Shown here piece by piece: positions 17,032 through 27,900 of a stretch of 64,000 bases of DNA. Every line of letters begins with the position of its first letter. The first letter of the stretch is position 1. The DNA is from Runella sp. Its GTDB lineage: Bacteria; Bacteroidota; Bacteroidia; Cytophagales; Spirosomataceae. The stretch is from contig JALQYJ010000001.1 in NCBI GenBank assembly GCA_023254175.1, positions 1-64,000 of the forward strand. Reading direction: 5' to 3'. Under the pieces are notes generated by a model that made no database searches, was not told the origin of the DNA, and was given only the letters and a program-made list of their open reading frames with translations. A program made the translations under genes and the position numbers.

Positions 17032-19701
17032 TTACTCCACCAACCGCCGTAACTCATTGAGTTTGAGCAGGGCTTCGATGGGGGAGAGGGTATTGATGTC
17101 GATGGTTTTGAGTTTCGATTTAAGTTCTTCTATTTTAGGGTCTTGGGGTTCAAAAAGTGTCATTTGGTATTTGACTTTCGGCATTTCTTTCACGGCTTTG
17201 GTGGTTTCTTGCTTGTGGTGGCTTTTTTCGAGGCTGTGCAAAATATCGTTGGCTCGGAGTACTACTTCCTGCGGCATTCCCGCCATTTGGGCCACATGAA
17301 TCCCAAAACTGTGCTCGCTGCCACCTTCTTTGAGCTTGCGCAAGAAAATGACTTTATTGCCCATCTCTTTCACGGCTACGTTGAAGTTTTTGACCCGAGG
17401 AAAATCGTCTGCTAATTGATTCAGCTCGTGGTAGTGGGTCGCAAAAAGCGTTTTGGCGCGGTGGCGTGGGTGATTGTGTAAAAATTCGGCAATGCTCCAC
17501 GCAATACTTACCCCGTCGTAGGTGCTCGTTCCGCGTCCGATTTCATCCATAAGTACCAAACTACGTTCGCTTAGGTTGTTGAGGATACTGGCGGTTTCGG
17601 TCATCTCAACCATGAAGGTACTTTCGCCGCGACTGAGGTTGTCGGAAGCACCTACGCGGGTAAAAATCTTGTCCACTAACCCAATTTCGGCTTCTAATGC
17701 GGGGACAAAACTGCCCATTTGTGCCATCAACACAATTAAGGCAGTTTGACGCAACAAGGCAGATTTCCCCGCCATGTTAGGCCCCGTAATGATAATGATT
17801 TGTTGGCTGGTATCATCCAAATATAAATCGTTGGGCACGTAGCTTTCTCCCAAGGGCAACTGCTGCTCAATCACAGGGTGGCGTCCTTCCTTGATTTTGA
17901 GCGCTTTGTCGTCGGTAATGACGGGCTTGTGATAATTATTTTTCTTGGCAATCACCGCAAACGACGACAGCGCATCCAACACCGATACTATCCGAGCGTT
18001 TTGCTGAACGGCAGTCACGTAATCGTTGGCCGTCAGAACCAAATCGTTGAAGATGCGCTGCTCTATTACAAATAGTTTTTCTTCGGCGCTCAAAATTTTA
18101 TCCTCGTATTCTTTAAGCTCGGGCGTGATGTAGCGTTCGGCGTTGACGAGGGTTTGTTTGCGAATCCAGTCGGAAGGAACGCGGTTTTTATGTGAGTTGG
18201 TCACTTCGAGGTAATACCCAAAGACTTTATTGTATGCAATTTTTAACGAACTGATGCCTGTGCGTTCAATCTCGCGGTTTTGAACCTGAATCAAATAATC
18301 TTTTCCAGAAAAGGCAAGTTCTTGCAAACGGTCTAACTCGGCATCAATACCCGCTTTAATCATCCCGCCTTGGTTAGTTACGGTCGGAGGGTCGTCGCGG
18401 AGCTCGGTCTCAATCTTTTCGAGTAAAAACTCGCAGGCGTTCAATTGGTCAGCGTATTTGCGTAGGGGACTAAGAGTAGGGGAGGAGGATGCTTCCGTTA
18501 CTGTTTGCCCTATGCTCCATGCCCTTTGCAGGATTTCTTTGATGGGCGCAATGTGGCTCAGTGATTTTTTCAGTTGTACCATCTCTCTTGGATTGATACG
18601 ACGAACGGCCACCTTAGAAATAAGTCTCTCTAAATCACCAATTTGCTTGAGGTGCAAGGTGAGCGTTTCCAGCATTTCTTCGTATTTGAGAAAATGCTCA
18701 ACGGTTTGTAAGCGCTCTTCAATAGGTGATTTGTCTTTAAGAGGCAACACCAGCCATTTGCGAAGCAAGCGCGCACCCATAGGGGTCACGGTTTGGTCCA
18801 GAATTTGAATGAGTGGTATGCCGCCTTCTTGCTGGGGATAGACCAACTCAAGATTGCGAATCGTGAAGCGGTCGAGCCATACGTATTTTTCTTCGTCGAG
18901 GCGGGTAAGGCGCGTAATGTGCTGGATTTCTCGGTGCTCAGTATCCGCTAAGTATCTCAAAATCACCCCAGCAGCTACGATTCCTTCGGTCAGTGCTTCT
19001 ACGCCGAAGCCTTTCAAGGAGGCTGTATTAAAGTGTTTAGTGAGGAGTTCGTAGGCAAAATCGTGGGTGTAAGCCCAGTCCTCAAACGAAAAGGTATGGA
19101 ACTTATCCCCAAAGAATTCGGTGAATTCTTGGCGGTGTTTTTTACAGTACAAAACCTCCGATGGTGCAAAGCTTTGTAGGAGTTTTTCGATGTAATCTTT
19201 GGTGCCTTGAGTAGTCAAAAATTCACCCGTTGAAACGTCCAAAAAGGCAATGCCGAAGACGTTGTTTTTGCCAAAATGAACCGAGGCAAGGTAATTATTG
19301 CGCCGAATGTCCAATACGTTGTCATTGAACGAAACCCCTGGCGTGACCAATTCCGTTACGCCTCTTCGGACAATTCCCTTGGCAACGGCAGGGTCTTCAA
19401 GTTGGTCGCAAATGGCTACGCGTTCTCCCGCACGAACTAGTTTAGGTAGGTAGTTGTCCAATGAATGGTGAGGAAAACCCGCAAGCTCTTCCTGCGAACC
19501 GCCGTTGTTGCGGCGTGTTAAGACAATCCCCAAAATGCGACTAGCGCGCACGGCATCTTCCCCAAACGTCTCGTAAAAGTCGCCTACTCGAAAAAGGAGC
19601 ATGGCGCCAGGGTATTTCGACTTAATTTGGTTGTACTGACGGTTGAGGGGTGTTTCTTTAACTTTAACGGGTTCGGTTGCGTTTTTTGCAGTACGGGCCA
19701 T
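17032..19701 (-). CDS. mutS: DNA mismatch repair protein MutS
   Basis: An 889-residue protein that finds mismatches and recruits MutL. Domain I carries the mismatch-reading Phe-x-Glu (GDFYETFGEDA), then the connector, the lever and clamp domains, and the C-terminal ATPase with Walker A (ITGPNMAGKSALLRQ, about 637-650), Walker B (LVLMDEIGRGTSTYDG) and the ATPase signature ATHYHELNQLAD. The length is normal for MutS1. The open frame starts 11 codons upstream, but MARTAKN at 19701 is the better start. It is last in a minus-strand group after the flippase and gldH. Confidence 0.97.
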   Translation of the reverse strand: MARTAKNATEPVKVKETPLNRQYNQIKSKYPGAMLLFRVGDFYETFGEDAVRASRILGIVLTRRNNGGSQEELAGFPHHSLDNYLPKLVRAGERVAICDQLEDPAVAKGIVRRGVTELVTPGVSFNDNVLDIRRNNYLASVHFGKNNVFGIAFLDVSTGEFLTTQGTKDYIEKLLQSFAPSEVLYCKKHRQEFTEFFGDKFHTFSFEDWAYTHDFAYELLTKHFNTASLKGFGVEALTEGIVAAGVILRYLADTEHREIQHITRLTRLDEEKYVWLDRFTIRNLELVYPQQEGGIPLIQILDQTVTPMGARLLRKWLVLPLKDKSPIEERLQTVEHFLKYEEMLETLTLHLKQIGDLERLISKVAVRRINPREMVQLKKSLSHIAPIKEILQRAWSIGQTVTEASSSPTLSPLRKYADQLNACEFLLEKIETELRDDPPTVTNQGGMIKAGIDAELDRLQELAFSGKDYLIQVQNREIERTGISSLKIAYNKVFGYYLEVTNSHKNRVPSDWIRKQTLVNAERYITPELKEYEDKILSAEEKLFVIEQRIFNDLVLTANDYVTAVQQNARIVSVLDALSSFAVIAKKNNYHKPVITDDKALKIKEGRHPVIEQQLPLGESYVPNDLYLDDTSQQIIIITGPNMAGKSALLRQTALIVLMAQMGSFVPALEAEIGLVDKIFTRVGASDNLSRGESTFMVEMTETASILNNLSERSLVLMDEIGRGTSTYDGVSIAWSIAEFLHNHPRHRAKTLFATHYHELNQLADDFPRVKNFNVAVKEMGNKVIFLRKLKEGGSEHSFGIHVAQMAGMPQEVVLRANDILHSLEKSHHKQETTKAVKEMPKVKYQMTLFEPQDPKIEELKSKLKTIDINTLSPIEALLKLNELRRLVE

Positions 19702-19771
19702 GCCTAGTTCGTAATTTGTAAGGATTGGCCGCAAAAATAGTCAAAATATCAAGAGGAAAGACGCTTCCTTT

Positions 19772-20272
19772 TTATTGTTTGATAACCGTAGGTTCCACAC
19801 TTACCCCCACACTCATGATGCCAGGCAGTGGGTCTTGACGCATGTATTGACGTACTTTGAAGGTATATTTTCCTGCTTTTGGGAAACGGTAGTTTTTGAG
19901 GGCTACGATTTTATGGTCAAACAAATCGCCGAGCCCGTCGCCCATGGGTTTGCCTGTACGTTCGTCCATCAAAATCAATTCATTGAGGGCTTCGTTGACG
20001 ATTTTATTTTTTTCATTCAACAAAAAACGCTTTACATACAAGTTATAATACGGGTAACCAATGCTGTTTCGTACCAAATAATACACGTTGTAAGGCTGCG
20101 AAATATCGGTGATTTCGAAAGTAAACGAGGGCTCGTTTTTGACGTACCATACACCATCGTCGATGTCTTCGTGGTCTTTGAAAATAGCGTTAGAATCGCA
20201 AGAAAGGAAGCTAGTAACGGCTAAAAGAAGCGTAAATTGAGTGATTTTTCTTGCATAAGTGGTAAAAAACAT
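19772..20272 (-). CDS. gldH: Gliding motility lipoprotein GldH
   Basis: A 166-residue lipoprotein with a signal ending in FLSCDSN. The body fits GldH: a beta-sandwich with WYVKNEPSFTFEITD, NVYYLVRNSIGYPYYNLYV, GLGDLFDHK and FPKAGKYTFKVRQYMRQDPLPGI. In Flavobacterium GldH is needed for gliding and for the type IX secretion-linked machinery; many non-gliding Bacteroidota keep it too. It starts 12 bp after the flippase stop, so the two share a transcript; mutS follows after 70 bp. Confidence 0.92.
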   Translation of the reverse strand: MFFTTYARKITQFTLLLAVTSFLSCDSNAIFKDHEDIDDGVWYVKNEPSFTFEITDISQPYNVYYLVRNSIGYPYYNLYVKRFLLNEKNKIVNEALNELILMDERTGKPMGDGLGDLFDHKIVALKNYRFPKAGKYTFKVRQYMRQDPLPGIMSVGVSVEPTVIKQ

Positions 20273-20284
20273 GGCAAAACGGGT

Positions 20285-21808
20285 TTAGCTCAAAAACGGT
20301 ATTTTTCGACGAATTTTCAAAGGTATTGATTCTCGCTCAACGAGCAAAATGCCCAATCCGTACAGCAGACATAACGCTAAATGGTATAGAACTGATACCC
20401 AAAAGTTGGAGATTTTTACAAAGTTGGAGAAATAAATTAACAATCCTGCGCTGAAAATATACCCCAATGCCGACCCAACTTTGTAAGGAACAGAGTAGTA
20501 TTTTTCTCCCAACAAATAACATACCACACACATCGCTATGCTCGACACCAAAAAGGCGTAAGCACAGCCTAAATAGCCCATTTGGGGAATGAGCCATACA
20601 TTTAGCCCGATGGTCAGGGCAGCGCCAATGAACGTAATAAGCGTCCCAAAGTGGGTTTTATCGGTCAACTTAAACCAAAACGCCAAGTTGTAATAGATGC
20701 CAAGGAAGAGGTTGGCTAGTAATAAAATAGGAACTACTTCTAATCCCACGCGGTAGGCTTTGGAAAGCATAAAATGCCCTAAAATATCAATGTTTAAACT
20801 AACCCCGACCCAAAGTACGACGCACACTATCACAAACCATTTCATGACTAGAGCCAACAGCTCGGGGGCGTTCTTATCTTCGGCTTTGGAGAAAAAGAAG
20901 GGGTCGGCGGCGTACTTGAACGACTGAATCGCCAACGACATAAAGACCGATAATTTATAACAACTGCCATAAATGCCAAGGGCGTCTTCGGAGGTAAGTT
21001 TGGGGTAAAAACCTTCGGGAAGCAGGTGGCGTAAAAACCAGCGATCGGCCATTTGGTTGACGGTTCCTGCGAAACCTAAAATCAAAATAGGGTAGGCATA
21101 CACCCACATTTCGCTAAAAACAGGCCCTTTCCACGTAAACTGAAATCCTTTAAACGCCTCGCGAAGCAAAAGCAAAAAGCAGGCATTGGCAATCAGGTTG
21201 GCGATGAAAATATAGCCTGGGCCGATTTCAGGACGGTACAAGTACGCGCCAATGGACTGTAAGGAGGTTAGGTAGTTACCCAAAGCAATATCACGACAAA
21301 GTACCAAGAAAAAAACGTTGAGAATGACATTGATGGCAATGTTGATGATTTTGACCGCCACAAACTTCTTGGCTTTTTTCTCCAACCGAAGGCGCGCAAA
21401 AGGAATCGCTACAATGGCATCGATGGCGACAATGAGCGCGAGAAAAACAATGTTGGATGACTCTCCAGGGTAATTGAGTAATCGACTGAGCGTAGGAGCC
21501 ATGACGATGAGCAAACCCGAAAAAACAAGGCTTACCACCGTAATTGCAGTTTGCGCTTGATTGAAGTATTCTTGGCGGCGTTCAGGGTTGCGGTTGGCAA
21601 AACGGAAAAAGGCCGTTTCCATCCCAAACGTAAAAATGACATTGAACAACGCTACCCAGCTGTATAATTCGGTATTGGAAGAAAGCTCGCCAGGACGAAG
21701 AAAAACGTGGGTATGAAGAGGTACTAAAAACCAGTAAATTACCCTGCCTAAAATGCTACTCACTCCGTACAAGGCGGTTTCACCAGCTAATTTTTTGAGG
21801 ACACTCAT
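20285..21808 (-). CDS. Polysaccharide/lipid-linked oligosaccharide flippase (Wzx/MVF-like)
   Basis: A 507-residue inner-membrane protein with about 12-14 hydrophobic segments spread over its whole length. The N-terminus (LAGETALYGVSSILGRVIYW) and the repeated amphipathic pattern match the polysaccharide transporter family of the MOP superfamily. Such proteins flip undecaprenyl-linked glycans across the membrane. No glycosyltransferases are nearby, so the cargo is unknown. It is first in a group with gldH and mutS, an arrangement seen in related genomes. Confidence 0.88.
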   Translation of the reverse strand: MSVLKKLAGETALYGVSSILGRVIYWFLVPLHTHVFLRPGELSSNTELYSWVALFNVIFTFGMETAFFRFANRNPERRQEYFNQAQTAITVVSLVFSGLLIVMAPTLSRLLNYPGESSNIVFLALIVAIDAIVAIPFARLRLEKKAKKFVAVKIINIAINVILNVFFLVLCRDIALGNYLTSLQSIGAYLYRPEIGPGYIFIANLIANACFLLLLREAFKGFQFTWKGPVFSEMWVYAYPILILGFAGTVNQMADRWFLRHLLPEGFYPKLTSEDALGIYGSCYKLSVFMSLAIQSFKYAADPFFFSKAEDKNAPELLALVMKWFVIVCVVLWVGVSLNIDILGHFMLSKAYRVGLEVVPILLLANLFLGIYYNLAFWFKLTDKTHFGTLITFIGAALTIGLNVWLIPQMGYLGCAYAFLVSSIAMCVVCYLLGEKYYSVPYKVGSALGYIFSAGLLIYFSNFVKISNFWVSVLYHLALCLLYGLGILLVERESIPLKIRRKIPFLS

Positions 21809-21904
21809 GTATTTTATGTCGAATAGAATTAAATAAAAGGTTCAAAAAGTGATTGAACCCTCGTTGACGTAAATGCTTTTTCAAGATATTATCTTCTCCA
21901 TAAG

Positions 21905-22117
21905 CTACTTTAAGAGAGTGTCTTTGTGCTTTGACCACCAACTTTTCTTGATAGACTTGCTTAGTTCTAAAATGGAGTCGTCAAATTGTGCTTTTTTTAC
22001 TGAATTTTCTGTGCATAAGTAATCTAGTAAATCCATAATTTGCGCTTCGTCAAAGGTTTCTTTGTCGAGTGTGGTTTTTAGATATCTATCTGTATTTTCA
22101 ATTTGTAGAGCACTCAT
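21905..22117 (-). CDS. Small acidic-to-basic hypothetical protein, 70 residues
   Basis: I do not recognise it. From MSALQIENTDRYLKTTL it is predicted mostly helical and ends in a basic tail (KKSWWSKHKDTLLK). Size and mix (acidic middle, basic end) resemble stand-alone antitoxin-like proteins, but there is no partner gene. An in-frame GTG 15 codons upstream is less likely. It is divergent from cysM with about 60 bp between the starts. Confidence 0.55.
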   Translation of the reverse strand: MSALQIENTDRYLKTTLDKETFDEAQIMDLLDYLCTENSVKKAQFDDSILELSKSIKKSWWSKHKDTLLK

Positions 22118-22179
22118 AATTGAAACTTTTTGAACAAATTTACCGTATTTTTTTCTTAACACAAACGTATCTCGTTGTC

Positions 22180-23052
22180 ATGCCCACTCTTTTAGATTTT
22201 GTAGGAAATACTCCGTTGGTGGAGTTAAAAGTGATAAATCCAAACCCAAAAGTAACGCTTTTGGCCAAACTCGAAGGCCACAACCCAGGAGGAAGTGTCA
22301 AAGATCGTGCCGCTTATAGTATGATAAAAGGAGCCTTGGAGCGCGGCGAAATAAAGCCAGGAATGAAGCTCATCGAAGCCACGAGTGGCAATACGGGCAT
22401 TGCGTTGGCGATGATAGCCCGCTTGTACGGTATTGAGATTGAGCTAACCATGCCCAAAAATTCCACTCGTGAGCGCGTGCTTACGATGGAGGCGTTTGGG
22501 GCAAAAGTGATATTGACGGACACTATCGAGTCGGCCAGAGACTATGCCGATGCCAAAGTGGCTGAAGGTGGCTACTTAATGTTGAATCAATTTGCTAATC
22601 CTGACAACTATCTTGCGCATTATCGGAGTACGGGGCCAGAGATTTGGCGAGATACTGAAGGGAAAGTGACGCATTTTGTGTCGTCGATGGGTACGACGGG
22701 GACCATTATGGGAACATCGCGCTATTTGAAAGAACAAAATCCCGATATACAGATTGTAGGCTGCCAACCTACCGACGGGTCGAGTATTCCAGGAATTCGG
22801 AAGTGGCCTCAGGAATATTTACCAAAAATTTTCGAACCAGCTCGTGTGGACAGGGTGATGGAGGTATCACAAGATGATGCCACGCAACGTGCGCGTGATT
22901 TGGCTAAAATAGAGGGTGTTTTCTCAGGAATGAGCAGTGGGGGGGCAGCACACGCAGCGATTCAGTTGGCCCATGAACTCGAAGAAGGGGTGATTGTATT
23001 TATCGTGTGCGACCGTGGCGACCGCTACTTGTCGAGCGACTTATTTGGGTAA
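22180..23052 (+). CDS. cysM: Cysteine synthase B (O-acetylserine sulfhydrylase)
   Basis: A 290-residue PLP enzyme that makes cysteine from O-acetylserine and sulfide or thiosulfate. The cofactor Lys is K41 in GGSVKDRAA; the substrate loop is TSGNTGIALA; the PLP phosphate site is SSMGTTGTIMGTSRYL; the end (CDRGDRYLSSDLFG) is typical of CysM. The ATG at 22180 gives the normal N-terminus (MPTLLDFVGNTPLVEL), whereas the open frame extends 20 codons further upstream into the divergent promoter region. A hairpin follows the stop. Confidence 0.93.
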   Translation: MPTLLDFVGNTPLVELKVINPNPKVTLLAKLEGHNPGGSVKDRAAYSMIKGALERGEIKPGMKLIEATSGNTGIALAMIARLYGIEIELTMPKNSTRERVLTMEAFGAKVILTDTIESARDYADAKVAEGGYLMLNQFANPDNYLAHYRSTGPEIWRDTEGKVTHFVSSMGTTGTIMGTSRYLKEQNPDIQIVGCQPTDGSSIPGIRKWPQEYLPKIFEPARVDRVMEVSQDDATQRARDLAKIEGVFSGMSSGGAAHAAIQLAHELEEGVIVFIVCDRGDRYLSSDLFG

Positions 23053-23059
23053 AAAAAAG

Positions 23060-23094
23060 AAACCTCCCGAAAGGTTTGAACTTGCGGGAGGTTT
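23060..23094. terminator. Terminator hairpin between cysM and susD (locus 2)
   Basis: AAACCTCCCG (23060-23069) pairs with CGGGAGGTTT (23085-23094), 10 bp. On the minus strand a long U-run follows (from the A8 at 23051-23058), so it is a canonical terminator for the SusCD transcript and may also serve cysM. Confidence 0.8.
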
Positions 23095-23118
23095 AGGTAT
23101 TAATTGTAACTCAAAAGC

Positions 23119-24876
23119 CTAGTAACCAGGATTTTGTTTTAAGGTAGGTTGCCCGTTTTTCTGACTATTCAAGATTTCGTCTTGCGGAAGTGGGTAGTAC
23201 AAGTTTTTCGCGGCAAACACCTTTCCAGCCATATACGAGCGTTTATTGAACTTACGTCCAGAAGGTTCAGTTCCTTGAACAGCCTCTTCTGCTGCGTATT
23301 TGTTCAACACTTTTTCGGCGATGCCCCAGCGTACCAAATCAAAGAAACGGTGGCCTTCCATTGCAAACTCAAGGCGTTGTTCCATTCGAACGGCGTTACG
23401 AGCAAAATCGGCTCCTTTGCCTGCAAATGTACCTGCGGGATATGCGTCTATTTTGTAATTAACGGTTGGGTCTTGTACCGAACCCGTTTTTGCACGAAGA
23501 CGGATTTGGTTTACGTATCCTTCCGCAGCGGCCAAATTACCTAATTCAACTTCACATTCTGCTAGCCACAAAATTACGTGTGAAAGCTTGATGAGACGAT
23601 AGTTATTATTAACTGAACGACGGCTAGTAGAGTGTGTTGAGCTACTTTCTTCAGCCAGGTAATACATCCATTTTTTACCCGTGAATGGCCCTGCATACGC
23701 TTGGTCACGAATCCAAGTAGAGCCAGGCATTGGCCCCCAGTCGAGAAAGTTTACCCCACGGCGACCTACTGTCCAGTCTAAGCGAGGGTCAACAGGAATT
23801 GTTTTGTCAAGAGTAAAAGCAGTCGCTGAGGTAATCCCTTGGTCGCTTGGTAGGTCTACTTTGTTGTAGGTGTCGAGGGTTCCATCGGCAGCCGTACCAA
23901 TCATTGGCAAACCATTTTCAGTTTTGAACGCATTTACGAGGTTGTGTGATGGCTGGTAGAAACCGCAGCAACCACGCCCTGGAGCCGTTGCTGAATAAGG
24001 CCAGTTAAGGTTGTCCCCTGCATTACCATTGTTACCTGTTGTACCGTCGTTTACGGAGAACTGAACTTCAAAGATAGACTCAGAGTTGTTGTTGGTTACT
24101 GTACGGTAGTTGTCGTGGTAATTGGCTACGAGTTTTTTCCCTGAGTTTTTCAATACATCTTCCAACAATGTTTTGGCAGCGGCCCATTTCTTTTGGAAAA
24201 TGTAGGCTTTGGCTAGGTACGACTTCGCAGCCCACTGCGTAGCTCTTCCTTTTTGGGCTTGTGTCACAGGAAGATTTTTGGCGGCAAAATCGAAATCAGC
24301 CTCGATGTTTGGCCAAATATCTTTGTCGTTAGGAACCTTTGTGGAATTCGGGTCGTCGCGGTTATAGATTTTTTCGTCGATAAACGGAACGTTATTCCAC
24401 ATTTTCTTTGCTTCGAAGTGGTAGTGGGCTCTCAAAAAGCGAGCTTCGGCGATGGCCTGCGTTTTTTCGGCGTCGGTCATATCTTTGACATTGGCTACGA
24501 TTTGAATTACTTCATTGGCTCGTGCCACGCCGTCATACGAGTGCCACCATTTTCCTAGGAAATAGGTATTGTCCGACAACCAGTTGTATTGTTCGATAAA
24601 CGACTGCTCAGGTTGGTCACCAGCGTCAGTACCTTTTACGGCATCATCGCTACTGATACCTCCAAAAACGTAGTTCGAAATGGTTGATTGGCGACCTGTG
24701 TTACCCGCACCGACTCCGTCGAGCAATGAATAAGCTCCAATTAGAAGGGCATTGATACCGTTTTTAGTAGACAATTGGTCCAAAGACGCGCGTCCTTGTG
24801 GTTTGAGGTCGAAGAAACTTTCAGAACATGAAAAGCTGAAGCCGACCAAAAGCGTTAATATGATTACTTTTTTCAT
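23119..24876 (-). CDS. SusD/RagB-family outer-membrane lipoprotein (locus 2)
   Basis: A 585-residue surface lipoprotein with the lipobox Cys in GFSFSCSESFFDLKPQG. It has the SusD core and the C-terminal signature (EQRLEFAMEGHRFFDLVRWG, ending LKQNPGY). It shares a CCGFYQPSHNLVNAFK segment with the SusD of locus 1, which indicates a recent common subfamily. I start at MKKVIIL (24876); an upstream in-frame ATG adds ten residues before the signal peptide. It lies 36 bp after the susC stop and forms an importer with it. Confidence 0.93.
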   Translation of the reverse strand: MKKVIILTLLVGFSFSCSESFFDLKPQGRASLDQLSTKNGINALLIGAYSLLDGVGAGNTGRQSTISNYVFGGISSDDAVKGTDAGDQPEQSFIEQYNWLSDNTYFLGKWWHSYDGVARANEVIQIVANVKDMTDAEKTQAIAEARFLRAHYHFEAKKMWNNVPFIDEKIYNRDDPNSTKVPNDKDIWPNIEADFDFAAKNLPVTQAQKGRATQWAAKSYLAKAYIFQKKWAAAKTLLEDVLKNSGKKLVANYHDNYRTVTNNNSESIFEVQFSVNDGTTGNNGNAGDNLNWPYSATAPGRGCCGFYQPSHNLVNAFKTENGLPMIGTAADGTLDTYNKVDLPSDQGITSATAFTLDKTIPVDPRLDWTVGRRGVNFLDWGPMPGSTWIRDQAYAGPFTGKKWMYYLAEESSSTHSTSRRSVNNNYRLIKLSHVILWLAECEVELGNLAAAEGYVNQIRLRAKTGSVQDPTVNYKIDAYPAGTFAGKGADFARNAVRMEQRLEFAMEGHRFFDLVRWGIAEKVLNKYAAEEAVQGTEPSGRKFNKRSYMAGKVFAAKNLYYPLPQDEILNSQKNGQPTLKQNPGY

Positions 24877-24912
24877 TGTTGATTCGAGATGAATGTTTAT
24901 TGTCAACTACCA

Positions 24913-27900
24913 TTAGAAACCAAAGCGTAGACCTACGAGGTATGACTTTGCAACAGGGTATGCGCCTTCGTCGATACCCATGTGGATATCTTGGTTGTCG
25001 TTTCCAGAAGTTCTCAAGTTGATGTCTGGATCAAGACCAGAGTACTTAGTAAGTGTAAGAATGTTTTGGCCTTGAATATACACCTGTGCTGAACTCATGC
25101 CTACTTTCTTCAACAATGTGCTAGGCAAAGTGTACGTCAACTGAATGTTTTTCAAACGCAAATACGAGCCATCTTCTAAGAAATACGAAGAAACTTGCTG
25201 GCTGGTCGCATCACCCGAATTCAAACGTGGAAGTTTGGCGTCATCGCCTGGTTTTTTCCAAGAGTTGTACAACATATCTTTCGAACGGTTGCCTTGGAAT
25301 ACGTTGAAGTCGGTCCAGTAACGAACGTAGTTGAAGATTTGGTTACCTTGAACTCCTTGACCAAACATAGTCAAATCCCAGTTTTTATAACCTAAATTGA
25401 CGTTGATACCGTACGTAAAGTCAGGGTGTGGGTTGCCCATGATGGTACGGTCGGCGGCAGTAATTACGCCGTCGCTGTTGATGTCACGGAATTTGAATAC
25501 CCCTGCTCTGGTGTACGTTCCAAATTTAGGAGCTGCTGCTGCTTCGGCGTCGTCTTTGATGATACCATCGACGATATAACCGTAGTAGCTAGCAATTGGT
25601 AAACCCGCTTTGGTAGCAGAAATGGCTGGAAGACGAGTCGTGAAACCAAACACTGTAGCGTTCGGGTCGTCGTTCAATTTCTTTACTTCGTTTTTGTAGT
25701 GACCAAAATTTACCCCCACTTGGTAGCGGAAATCTCCTTTTTTATCGCGGAAGTTGATACCAAGGTCAATACCACGGTTTTGTACTGAGCCAATATTAGT
25801 GAAAGGAATCGTACCCGTTCCTGCTGTACGTGGAATTGCAATCTGGGTAAGCATGTTGCTTGTCAGACGGTTGTACCAGTCAATGACCAATTCCATTTTA
25901 TTGTTTAACAACACCGCATCAATACCAATGTTGGTAGAGGTGTTGGTTTCCCATTTACCTTGTGGATTACCAAATTGAACAAGGTCAAAGCCACCTACAA
26001 TCGATGAACCAGTACCGTTGATGTCGTATGCATTGTTTGACGGGTCAGCCGCATAAAGCGTGTACGCATTGTACACGTTAGGAATCAACTGGTTCCCTGT
26101 TTTACCCCAACCTGCGCGTACTTTTAAGTCGTTGATAAACTTAACTTCTTTCATAAAACCAAGCTCCGTCATGCGCATACCTACTGAGAAGGCAGGGAAG
26201 ATAGCGTAACGATTGGCGGCGGAGAAACGTGAGGAGCCATCGCGGCGGAGTGTGAAGTCAGCAAGGAGGAAATCTTTGTAAGAATAGTTTACTTTTCCAA
26301 ACTGTGAGAACAACGCACTAAGTATGGCTCCACCTCCTGCGTTGCTCAAACCTGCTGCCGAACCAGCATCAAGATAGCGGTAATCCAAATCATCGAAAGC
26401 AAATGCACTTCGACTGGCTTGGAAGCCAAATGCGTACGTTTTAACGGCTTCGGTACCTACAAGCACGTTGAAGTTGTGAGCGCCAAGGGTTTTGCTATAG
26501 TTTAAGGTATTAAACCAAGTCAATGAGCGGTCAAATTGGTTAATTACGTTCAAACTGTTAGCGTTACGAGCTTCAGCCGCTTCGATGTCTCGGTGGAAAT
26601 ACTCAGAACGATTGAACTGATTGTATTCCAAACCAAGGCTGGTGCGGGCCTTCAATCCAGGGAGGATGTCTAATTCGGCAAAAACGTTACCGAAAGCGTG
26701 AGTACCTCTGGTAATATTATCTTTTTCGCGGTACAAACGTGCCAATGGGTTCGGCGCGTTACCAAGGTTACTTCCCCTACTTCCTGCAAAACCGTTGTAA
26801 GGAGATGTATTGGTTCCACCTAATTCAGCAGGGCCTCCCGTAATGTCGAATACTGGAATAATAGGGTGTACGCGAATCGCAAACATAATAGGGTTTGACT
26901 CGTTGTTGTTGGCAATTCCTTGGCGTTCGTCGTACGAGAATGTAAAGTTCTCTCCAATGGTAAGTTTACCTTTTGTAAATTCAGTATTAGCACGGACTGA
27001 GTAACGGTCGTATTTTGTGTAGCGAAGGATACCGTCTTGCTTGAAATAGTTGGCCGAGATTGCGTATTTACCTGACTTCATCCCACCCGTAGCTCCTACT
27101 TGGAAGTTGGCGATAGGAGCTGGGTCAAAGATAACGTCCTGCCAGTCCGTTCCTTCTTTGTTGGCTTTCGTAATGTTGAAAGCTGTTCTACCCAAGTTCG
27201 GGTCTGCGATGTCATTGGTATAAGTATAGTTCGCAGGAAGAGTTCCGTACACGTTCGGATAGATATAGTCAGCAATGGTTTGCTCGCCATTAGGGCCAAA
27301 TTTATACTGAGCCGAAGGCGATGCTGCCGAAGGGTTTTTACCCGCTCCTATTTCAGATTCGTAGAGGTATTGACCTAGTTCTTGGGTGTTGAGAAGTGGC
27401 AGCATTCTGCCAGGGCGCTGAGTGCCACTGTAGAAATCAAAGGTAATATTAGGCTCACCTGTTTTACCTTTTTTAGTAGTGATGATAACGACCCCGTTGG
27501 CCGCACGTGCCCCGTAAATAGAAGCCGCCGAGGCATCTTTTAGTACCTGCATTGACTCGATGTCGTTGGGGTTCAATTGGTTCAATGTTCCTTGCGTAGG
27601 TACACCATCAATTACGTAGAGTGGGCTGTTGTTGTTGATAGAACCAAACCCACGAATACGAACCATAGTTCCCCCACCAGGCGAGTTGTCGTTTCCGACT
27701 ACAACCCCCGAGGCACGCCCTTGGAGCATTTGAGTGACACTTGCCGCAGGGGTAGCTGTCAATTCTTTCGCATTGACCACCGTTACGGCTCCCGTAATGT
27801 CTTTCTTGCGCTGTGAGGCATACCCTGTCACAACAACCTCAGAGAGAGATTTGACATCGACAGCCAATGCAACATCAATGGTTGTACGGTTTCCAACGGC

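Noticed and set aside
21905..22117. Small 70-residue protein as an antitoxin of a toxin-antitoxin pair
   Set aside because: No toxin gene lies next to it and the sequence does not match a known antitoxin motif that I can see.
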